Origin: [Eubacterium] saphenum | GTDB taxonomy: Bacteria > Bacillota > Clostridia > Oscillospirales > Ruminococcaceae | DNA length: 6,693 nucleotides | Assembly (NCBI GenBank): GCA_004555635.1 | Contig: SFHN01000071.1 | Coordinates: 1-6,693, forward strand | Direction: 5' to 3' | Shown here: piece by piece, positions 1-4,681 of the stretch | How positions within the stretch are numbered: position 1 is the stretch's first letter | How the letters are laid out: each line of letters begins with the position of its first letter | Translations under genes and position numbers: made by a program | Notes under the pieces: generated by a model | What the model was told of the DNA's origin: nothing | Database searches by the model: none | What the model saw: the letters and a program-made list of their open reading frames with translations, nothing else

Positions 1-383
1 GCATGCGCCAGAAGATGGGTGGGAAACTCGCTCGTGGGGCGGCCGTCCTCAAGACCCCAGAGGATACGGTACGACGACCCTTCGGAAGATATCTGCACGA
101 TGCCGAACACGAGCTCGGGACAGTGTCCTGCATTCCTGAAGCAGGCACCCGCCCCGCTCACGCAGATCAGGCTTCCTGCCAGCTGGGGAAGGACGAGTCC
201 CGTATCAGTCCAATCGTCGCCTTCGCAGCCATGGGAAGCTATCGCATCCAGGACGCACCGGGACTCCTCCCAGGTAAGACGGTAGCTCAGGTTCCCGGCA
301 TTGCGCTCATGCCAACCCAAAGTCCAGGCATCCTCGCACAAGCGGACCATTTCCCTGACGAAATCCATCTGCCGAATCTGCAT
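1..383 (-). CDS. rhaD: Rhamnulose-1-phosphate aldolase, N-terminal half (cut by left edge)
   Basis: RhaD is a cytosolic zinc-dependent class II aldolase that splits L-rhamnulose 1-phosphate into dihydroxyacetone phosphate and L-lactaldehyde, the last specific step of L-rhamnose breakdown. The window shows 127 codons from ATG at 381-383 to the left edge, against about 274 residues in E. coli. Family motifs are clear: DAWTLGWHERNAGNLSYRL (18-36), matching the E. coli GWDERNGGNLTLRL substrate loop; VSGAGACFRN (75-84); and ILWGLEDGRPTSEFPTHLL (107-125). Glu119 in TSEFP matches the catalytic Glu117 of the E. coli enzyme. The zinc histidines (MHCH region) would lie beyond the edge. The start is supported by GGAGG at 391-395, 7 nt upstream. 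Residues 39-62 form a variable loop. The piece probably does not belong to the same genome as the operon from 1056 onward, because the intervening fragments look artificially joined. Confidence 0.9.
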   Translation of the reverse strand, partial: MQIRQMDFVREMVRLCEDAWTLGWHERNAGNLSYRLTWEESRCVLDAIASHGCEGDDWTDTGLVLPQLAGSLICVSGAGACFRNAGHCPELVFGIVQISSEGSSYRILWGLEDGRPTSEFPTHLLAH

Positions 384-390
384 CGCAATC

Positions 391-395
391 CCTCC
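391..395 (-). promoter_or_regulatory. Ribosome binding site of rhaD
   Basis: The minus strand reads GGAGG here, 7 nt before the ATG at 381-383. This good Shine-Dalgarno match fixes the rhaD start at Met1, rather than at the in-frame Met6 (ATG at 366-368). Confidence 0.8.
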
Positions 396-429
396 ATCTT
401 CCCTTGCCGGTGAAACGCGTTCGGCTGAC

Positions 430-455
430 GCCTGCGCGGGCACGCCCCGGCAGGC
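430..455. repeat. GC-rich inverted repeat in the rhaD leader
   Basis: GCCTGC at 430-435 pairs with GCAGGC at 450-455, and CGGG at 437-440 pairs with CCCG at 446-449. This gives a 10-bp interrupted stem with one bulged base (436) and a 5-nt loop. It lies about 47 nt upstream of the rhaD start. No T tract follows on either strand, so it is not a classical terminator. It could be a leader RNA structure or operator, or chance in GC-rich DNA. Confidence 0.35.
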
Positions 456-468
456 CGCCATCCGCACC

Positions 469-642
469 TCACCCGTATTCGTACCCCTTGTCCCAGGTGC
501 CCTTCCAAAACCCTACGATACTACTGAGCGGGCCTTCCCGCGACTTCGAAACGAAACCCGCCCAAAGCAAAGGCTGCCGCCGCTCGGAAGCGGCAGCAGC
601 CTTATAAGACGAGGTCGAACGCCGGACCCTCGCAGGGACCAC
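469..642 (-). other. Small open frame of 57 codons, coding doubtful
   Basis: A GTG at 640-642 opens a frame that ends at TGA 469-471. It ends in a protein-like, aromatic-rich tail (GFWKGTWDKGYEYG). Against it being a gene: it reads straight through the strong terminator hairpin at 572-601, its middle (AAAASERRQP) is just the translated hairpin, and there is no good ribosome binding site. The plus strand of the same DNA is also open. I do not recognise a family. It may be a recurrent non-coding element that happens to lack stops. Confidence 0.15.
564..601 (-). terminator. Rho-independent terminator downstream of the selB end
   Basis: On the minus strand GGCTGCTGCCGCT pairs with AGCGGCGGCAGCC: 13 bp, one of them G-T, with a TCCG tetraloop (572-601). 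It is followed by the T-rich tail TTTGCTTT (571 down to 564). It starts 56 nt after the SelB stop codon at 657-659, as expected for the end of a selB transcript. On the plus strand the tail is only TTATAA, so the signal is mainly for minus-strand transcription. Confidence 0.8.
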
Positions 643-656
643 GGCGAAAAGGCATC

Positions 657-746
657 CTATTTCAGGAAACGCCTATCGTCGACACGGACGGTGAAGCCCT
701 CCATGTCGAGCATCTCCAACACGGGCACGGCGCGCTTGCGGCTGAT
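657..746 (-). CDS. selB: SelB, C-terminal fragment (last ~29 residues)
   Basis: SelB is the elongation factor that carries selenocysteyl-tRNA to the ribosome at UGA codons; its C-terminal winged helices bind the mRNA SECIS hairpin. The frame ending at stop 657-659 finishes ISRKRAVPVLEML then GFTVRVDDRRFLK. This matches the last winged helix of clostridial SelB proteins, where a conserved (T/S)SRKYA(I/V)PLLEY(L/F)D segment precedes a GxTxRVGDxR end. Only this end is present; the EF-Tu-like GTPase part is missing. Upstream in the same frame the protein becomes DnaE without a break, so the fragment was joined to something else. A terminator follows at 564-601. The identification rests on about 29 residues and is good but not certain. 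Confidence 0.7.
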   Translation of the reverse strand: MSRKRAVPVLEMLDMEGFTVRVDDRRFLK

Positions 747-950
747 GCCCATGGCCCGGCACTCGGTGATATACTCGGCGATCTTGCCCTGGGAGTCCAG
801 CACGGAGGTCATCAGCGCCGCCATGTACTGCCGGGGATAGTGGCATTTGAGATAGGCCGTCTGATAGGCCACCACGGCATAGCACACCGCGTGGGCCTTG
901 TTGAAGGCATAGTTGGCAAAATCCAGAATTTCGTCGTAGATCTCCTGGGC
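747..950 (-). CDS. dnaE: DNA polymerase III alpha subunit, internal fragment
   Basis: DnaE is the replicative polymerase subunit. About 68 residues are present, from AQEIYDEILDFANYAFNKAH through CYAVVAYQTAYLKCHYPR to GKIAEYITECRAMGI. These match the conserved block after the polymerase active site of bacterial DnaE (E. coli: FNKSHSAAYALVSYQT). A full protein has about 1,150 residues, so both ends are missing. The following residues should be a LPPDVN-type motif, but the sequence switches in frame to the SelB C-terminus at about 741-752. Upstream of about 950 the residues no longer resemble DnaE. Codon use (GCC, CTG, TCC) differs from the operon to the right. This is probably a misassembled fragment rather than a functional gene. 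Confidence 0.85.
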
Positions 951-1055
951 CTTCATGTCGTAGAGCGCCACGCAGCGCACCTCGCCGCTGCACACATCGA
1001 AGCAGTCTACGGAGCCCTCCCTGTCTGTAAGGCAGGTGATCTCGCCGTCTTCCAG
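951..1055 (-). other. Unrecognised open segment fused to the DnaE fragment
   Basis: The minus-strand frame of the DnaE fragment stays open to at least position 1055. It reads CLFKLEDGEITCLTDREGSV then DCFDVCSGEVRCVALYDMK. It is cysteine-rich (five Cys in about 35 residues) and protein-like but does not fit DnaE, where a glycine-rich PGCVANG-like segment would be expected. I do not recognise the family. It may be a third foreign piece. Its right boundary is uncertain, because plus-strand coiled-coil sequence begins at about 1056. Confidence 0.3.
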
Positions 1056-2060
1056 CTTGAAAAGGCAGGCGCTTCGGCTGTGCAGGCGGCGGAGCTTTCC
1101 AAGAAGCTTAACGAAGCGGAAAACCGCGCGGTAGAGTGCGAGCTTCGTTGTGAGAGCAGCAAAAAGGAAGCCGAGGAAGCGCGCGCAAAAATCGCAGCGC
1201 TTGAAAAGCAGCTTGGCGAAAAGCCTTCCGATGATGTCGTAAAAAAGCTTGCCGAAAGCGAGAAGGATAATTTAGAACTTATGTCCGCCTACGACGAGCT
1301 TGCAAAGGAGAAAAAGGCTGTCGAGCAGCGGTTTATGGAGCTTCAGCAGCAGTGCGCTAAGCTTGAGCAAAGCGGAAAACAGAGCAGTGAAAAGGAAGCC
1401 GCGCTTTCCGCAGAGAATGAAAAGCTAGCTTCCGAACTTGCGCAGGCAAAAGCCGCGCTTGAAAAGCTTAGTGAAAACGCTTCCGATACGGAAAAGCTTG
1501 TCGCAGAGAAGGAAAAGCTTGCTAATGAACTCGTGCAGGTGAAAGCCGAGCTGAAAAATCTTACCGAAAACGCTTCCGACACAGACAAGCTTGCCGAGGA
1601 AAAAGCAAAGCTTTCCGCAGAGCTTGCCGATGTGAAAAAAGCGCTTGACGATGCAAAGTCTGCGGCATCGGCAGACGAAAGCGCCGCCGCGCAGAAGATT
1701 TCTTCGCTCGAAAAGACGATAGCCGAGCTTAAAACCGAGTGCGAAAAGCGCGACGCAGACAGGCTTGCAGCCGCTGCCGAAGCGGAAAAGGAACTTGGCG
1801 AGTACAAGCAGCGCTGCGCCGAATACGAGGAGTTCAAGGTGAGATTTTCGCAGCTTGAGGACGAAAACAAGGCGCTCCGTGCAAACACCGAAAGCTCCGC
1901 AGATAATGCAAAGGAAATCGAAGCAATCCGCGCCGAGCTTTCAGATGTTAAGCAGATGTGCGACCTTCAGGCAAAGGAAATCAAAACGCTGAAGCGCACA
2001 AACGCGTCGCTTGAAAAGCAGGTAAACGAGTTGATGGAGGATGGTCAGCTTACTCTATGA
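1056..2060 (+). CDS. Long coiled-coil protein, 5' end missing
   Basis: About 334 residues remain, ending at TGA 2058-2060. Nearly the whole length is a charged, alanine-rich coiled coil (LEKQLGEK, MELQQQCAKLEQ, SSLEKTIAELKTECEKRDAD, KTLKRTNASLEKQVNELMED). It has no signal peptide, membrane segment or enzymatic motif in the visible part. Residues encoded by 1413-1598 form two near-identical 31-residue repeats with the core ENASDT(E/D)KL, and a third, diverged copy follows. The open frame extends left to 840, but that part is antisense of the DnaE fragment, so the true N-terminus is lost at the junction near 1056. Its last codon overlaps the ATG of the U32 gene. In related Clostridia a ZapA-type division protein can precede a U32 gene, so this could be a ZapA with a long coiled tail; without the N-terminal domain that is a guess. 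A structural or cytoskeletal role is plausible. Confidence 0.75.
   Translation, partial: LEKAGASAVQAAELSKKLNEAENRAVECELRCESSKKEAEEARAKIAALEKQLGEKPSDDVVKKLAESEKDNLELMSAYDELAKEKKAVEQRFMELQQQCAKLEQSGKQSSEKEAALSAENEKLASELAQAKAALEKLSENASDTEKLVAEKEKLANELVQVKAELKNLTENASDTDKLAEEKAKLSAELADVKKALDDAKSAASADESAAAQKISSLEKTIAELKTECEKRDADRLAAAAEAEKELGEYKQRCAEYEEFKVRFSQLEDENKALRANTESSADNAKEIEAIRAELSDVKQMCDLQAKEIKTLKRTNASLEKQVNELMEDGQLTL
1413..1665 (+). repeat. Tandem 93-bp repeats in the coiled-coil gene
   Basis: Units begin at 1413, 1506 and 1599, each in frame at the motif E(N/K)(E/A)KL. Units 1 and 2 share about two thirds of their 31 residues, including the ENASDT(E/D)KL end. Unit 3 keeps EKAKLSAEL and then diverges. 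Thirty-one residues is four heptads plus three, so each copy introduces a phase stutter in the coiled coil. The pattern indicates internal duplication. Confidence 0.7.
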
Positions 2061-4132
2061 TGGAAATTCTTGCTCCCTGCGGGGGCTATGAGAGCCTTTC
2101 GGCTGCGCTGAATACGGGCGCCGACGCGGTGTATGTGGGAATGAAACTATTTTCGGCGCGTAAAAACGCCGAAAATTTTTCTGATGAGGAATTGAAATCC
2201 GCCTGCTCCGAGTGTCATAAACGCGGCGTAAAGCTTTACGTTGCGCTGAATACGCTTATGTACGACAGCGAGATTACCGAGGTTTCCGCGTGCATAAAAA
2301 TAGCGGCGGAATGCGGAGTTGACGGGCTGATTATACAGGATGCAGGCGTAATGCGCCTTGCGGAGAAAATCGCGCCGCAGCTTCCGCGCCACGCTTCCAC
2401 GCAGATGACCTTAAACAGCCCCTGCGGCGCTGCCGCGGCAAAGGAGCTTGGCTGCACCCGCGCGGTTATCGGCAGAGAGCTGTCCTTTGAGCAGATAAAG
2501 CAAATCAGGGACAGCACGGATATCGAGCTTGAAGTGTTTGTTCACGGCGCGCTTTGCGTCTGCATTAGCGGTCAGTGCTATATGAGCAGCGTTTTCGGCG
2601 GACGAAGCGGAAACCGCGGGCTTTGCGCGCAGCCCTGCCGCCTTGACTTTTCCTACGGCGGTCGGCACAGCGTAATTTCGCTGAAGGACAGCTCGCTGGT
2701 GGCGCACCTGCCTATGCTTGATAAGCTTGGCGTTGCTTCCTGCAAAATTGAGGGCAGAATGAAGCGCCCCGAATATGTCGCGTGTGCGGTTGATGCGTGC
2801 CGAAAATCGCTTTACGGTGAGGAATATGACGCGCAGCGGCTTCAAGATATTTTCTCGCGCGGCGGGCTTACCGACGGCTATTTCACGGGAAAACTTACCG
2901 ATATGCAGGGCAGCCGCGGAAAGGACGATGTAGACAGCTCCGCAAAGGCGCTGTCAGGTATAAAAGCGCTCTACAAGGACGAATTTCCTCGCCTTTCGGT
3001 TGATATCCACGTTGAAATTTTCGCAGGGGAACCGATTCGCGCGGCGGCAAAATGCGGCAGCGTATATGTAAGCGCCGAGGGCGACATTCCACAGACCGCT
3101 CAAAACGCAGCCACAACCGCCGAAAGCGTTTGCGAGCGCATAAAAAAACTCGGCGGAACGCAGTTTTTTGCGGGAGAGGTTACCGCAGAAGTCGGCGAGG
3201 GGCTATATGTTCCAGCAGCGGCGCTCAACGCTCTTAGAAGAACCCTTTGCGAAAAGCTTTCTGCCGAGGTCCAGCGCAGAAACACTCCTTTTTACGACAT
3301 TCACCCCTACGAATACACACCACAAAAGCAAAGCGGACGGAGCGAAAAAACACGATTTCGCGCCGAGGTTTCGACACCGCGTCAGCTTAATGAAGCGCTC
3401 TCGCTTGATTTCGATTACGTCTATGCTCCGATAACGCTGCTAAACGAAAATATCCCCGAAAAGGACAGGGTTATTGTCCTGCCGCCGCTATTTCTCGGCG
3501 ACTGCGAAAGCGAGGTTCGCGCGGAGCTTCTGCGGCTGAAAGCGCTCGGATTTTCGCGCGGTGCGGCTATGACTTTGGGCGCGGCAAGGATGCTGAAGGA
3601 GTGCGGGTATACCGTACACGGCGGCTATCGGCTGAACGTCATAAACAGCCTGTCAGCGCAGGTTTGCGCCGAGCTTGGTATGGAGGATATTACGCTGTCG
3701 TTTGAGGGAACGGCGGAGCAGCTTTCGAGGATAAATTCGCCCGTTCCGACAGGAATACTTGCATACGGGCGGCTTCCGCTTATGGTAATGCGCAGGTGTC
3801 CTATTGCTGACAGCGCACCGCGCGGGCTTGTGTTAAACGGAAAGAAAGTCGGCTGCGCGTCGAATTGCACCCGAAGTGAAAGCTGCGGCAAGGCAATTCT
3901 CGACCGCCGCGGAAACGAGCTTCCCGTGCTGTGCGGCGGAAACACCGTAGAGCTTCTGAACCCCGATACGCTTATTCTAAGCGACAGGCAGAATACGCTT
4001 TCGCAGTTTGACTTCGCCGTGCTTAAATTCACGACGGAAGCCGAGCTTTTGCCTGTTCTGGAGATGTACAAAACCAATAAAAAGCCGCAGGGCGCACTTA
4101 CACGCGGACTTTATTTCCGCGGCGCGGAGTGA
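2057..4132 (+). CDS. U32 family protein (RlhA-like, with DUF3656-type middle domain)
   Basis: The protein has 691 residues. The N-terminal half (1 to ~290) is the U32 TIM-barrel: MEILAPCGGYESLSAALNTG, FSARKNAENFS (32-42), and the family signature ELEVFVHGALC...SGQCYMSS (157-178). Cys167, Cys174, Cys190 and Cys229 have nearly the same spacing as the four [4Fe-4S] ligands of UbiU, so an iron-sulfur cluster is likely. Residues ~310-405 resemble DUF3656, and a second Cys group (581, 600, 604, 610) lies near the end. This two-part layout and length fit RlhA, which hydroxylates C2501 of 23S rRNA in E. coli, better than short U32 proteins such as TrhP. Despite the 'peptidase U32' name, protease activity is doubtful. 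The start ATG overlaps the previous stop (ATGA); a second ATG follows at 2060. GGAGG at 2036-2040 is far (16 nt), suggesting coupling. Exact substrate is unproven. Confidence 0.9.
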   Translation: MMEILAPCGGYESLSAALNTGADAVYVGMKLFSARKNAENFSDEELKSACSECHKRGVKLYVALNTLMYDSEITEVSACIKIAAECGVDGLIIQDAGVMRLAEKIAPQLPRHASTQMTLNSPCGAAAAKELGCTRAVIGRELSFEQIKQIRDSTDIELEVFVHGALCVCISGQCYMSSVFGGRSGNRGLCAQPCRLDFSYGGRHSVISLKDSSLVAHLPMLDKLGVASCKIEGRMKRPEYVACAVDACRKSLYGEEYDAQRLQDIFSRGGLTDGYFTGKLTDMQGSRGKDDVDSSAKALSGIKALYKDEFPRLSVDIHVEIFAGEPIRAAAKCGSVYVSAEGDIPQTAQNAATTAESVCERIKKLGGTQFFAGEVTAEVGEGLYVPAAALNALRRTLCEKLSAEVQRRNTPFYDIHPYEYTPQKQSGRSEKTRFRAEVSTPRQLNEALSLDFDYVYAPITLLNENIPEKDRVIVLPPLFLGDCESEVRAELLRLKALGFSRGAAMTLGAARMLKECGYTVHGGYRLNVINSLSAQVCAELGMEDITLSFEGTAEQLSRINSPVPTGILAYGRLPLMVMRRCPIADSAPRGLVLNGKKVGCASNCTRSESCGKAILDRRGNELPVLCGGNTVELLNPDTLILSDRQNTLSQFDFAVLKFTTEAELLPVLEMYKTNKKPQGALTRGLYFRGAE
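2149..2180 (+). other. Intragenic hairpin with T run in the U32 gene
   Basis: ATTTTCGGCG (2149-2158) and CGCCGAAAAT (2167-2176) form a perfect 10-bp inverted repeat with an 8-nt loop, and T2176-T2180 end the structure. It looks terminator-like but lies about 90 nt inside the coding region, over the conserved FSAR..NAENF residues. The arms carry T before and A after, the reverse of a typical terminator base. It may be an attenuator or chance. Confidence 0.35.
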
Positions 4133-4139
4133 TTTTTTT
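4116..4139 (+). terminator. Weak hairpin plus T7 between U32 gene and rimM
   Basis: TCCGC (4116-4120) pairs with GCGGA (4124-4128) around a GGC loop. A run of seven T (4133-4139) follows after four bases that include the stop codon. The stem is only 5 bp and the gap is unusual, so it would at most be a leaky terminator that lowers rimM-trmD-era transcription. No promoter for rimM is evident in the 21-nt gap. Confidence 0.3.
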
Positions 4140-4142
4140 AAT

Positions 4143-4147
4143 AGGAG
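4143..4147 (+). promoter_or_regulatory. Ribosome binding site of rimM
   Basis: AGGAG, 6 nt upstream of the rimM ATG at 4154. It is the best Shine-Dalgarno match in the operon and suggests that rimM is translated independently of the U32 gene. Confidence 0.8.
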
Positions 4148-4153
4148 AGAACT

Positions 4154-4681
4154 ATGAAGCAGTTTCTTGAGATAGGAAAAATTGTGGCAACACAGGGAAT
4201 CCGCGGAGAGGTTCGCTGTCAGTATTACTGCGACAGCGCCGAGGTGCTTTGCGATTTCGACGAGCTGTATCTTGACAAGGGAAAAACGCCCGTTCACGTT
4301 CTTCGCGCTTATCCTCATAAGAACGTAGTCGTTATGAAAATCGAGGGCGTTGACACAATCGAGCAGGCGCAGCCGCTTATCGGAAAAGTGCTCTATATGA
4401 ACCGCGACGACGCGGAGCTTCCCGAGGGGCTTTATTTCATACAGGATATCATCGGGCTTACTGTTAAGGATATTGACACGGGAAAGGTCTACGGGAAGAT
4501 TACCGACGTATATCAGAACGGCGCCTCCGATGTCTACTCGATGAAGCAGCCCGACGGCAGCGAGCTGATGTTCCCGTGTATCGACGAGGTTGTCATAAAG
4601 ACCGATATTGAGGGCGGCGAAATGCTGATAAGACCGCTTTCCGGGCTGTTTGACGATTGGGTAAACGGCGATGAGGATTGA
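4154..4681 (+). CDS. rimM: Ribosome maturation factor RimM
   Basis: RimM binds ribosomal protein S19 and the 30S head and helps late assembly and 16S rRNA processing in the cytosol. The 175-residue length is normal. The N-terminal RimM domain carries the signature IGKIVATQGIRGEVR (7-21) and the GVDTIEQAQPLIGKVLY segment (65-81). The C-terminal PRC-barrel spans about 93-165 with YFIQDIIGL (94-102), GASDVY (123-128) and the typical PLSGLFD ending (161-167). AGGAG at 4143-4147, 6 nt before the ATG, fixes the start. The last 11 nt overlap trmD, so the two are probably translationally coupled, as in many bacteria. Unlike the common order, no rpsP lies immediately upstream; a U32 gene takes that place. 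Confidence 0.96.
   Translation: MKQFLEIGKIVATQGIRGEVRCQYYCDSAEVLCDFDELYLDKGKTPVHVLRAYPHKNVVVMKIEGVDTIEQAQPLIGKVLYMNRDDAELPEGLYFIQDIIGLTVKDIDTGKVYGKITDVYQNGASDVYSMKQPDGSELMFPCIDEVVIKTDIEGGEMLIRPLSGLFDDWVNGDED

Larger units (their letters stand above)
384..656. other. Intergenic region between selB end and rhaD start (minus strand)
   Basis: This stretch of about 270 bases has no recognisable gene. Read on the minus strand it contains, in order, the terminator at 564-601, a GC-rich inverted repeat at 430-455, and the rhaD ribosome binding site (GGAGG, 391-395). I see no convincing -35/-10 pair for rhaD on the minus strand, so its promoter is not identified. A 57-codon open frame (469-642) runs across the terminator and is listed separately with low confidence. 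Confidence 0.6.

Noticed and set aside
601..656. Possible selenocysteine tRNA (selC) next to the SelB end, suggested by a TTCGA on the minus strand
   Set aside because: The bases around TTCGA do not form a T stem, and no acceptor, anticodon stem or CCA end can be drawn.
3..840. Plus-strand frames of 136, 88, 179 and 67 residues over the left end
   Set aside because: They are antisense to RhaD, SelB and DnaE pieces, or cross the terminator; compositions are Arg/Pro/Ser-rich without domains.
657..995. A genuine DnaE-SelB fusion protein
   Set aside because: Both parts are small fragments without their essential domains and meet at a shared two- to three-residue overlap, as expected for a misassembly.
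840..1055. N-terminal extension of the coiled-coil frame to 840
   Set aside because: It is the antisense of the DnaE fragment and the segment next to it; it has no coiled-coil or domain character and lies on the other side of a composition break.
1343..1888. 181-residue serine/phenylalanine-rich frame on the minus strand
   Set aside because: It is the mirror of the coiled-coil gene: GAA/AAG/GCT codons read backward give Ser and Phe runs. It has no family resemblance.
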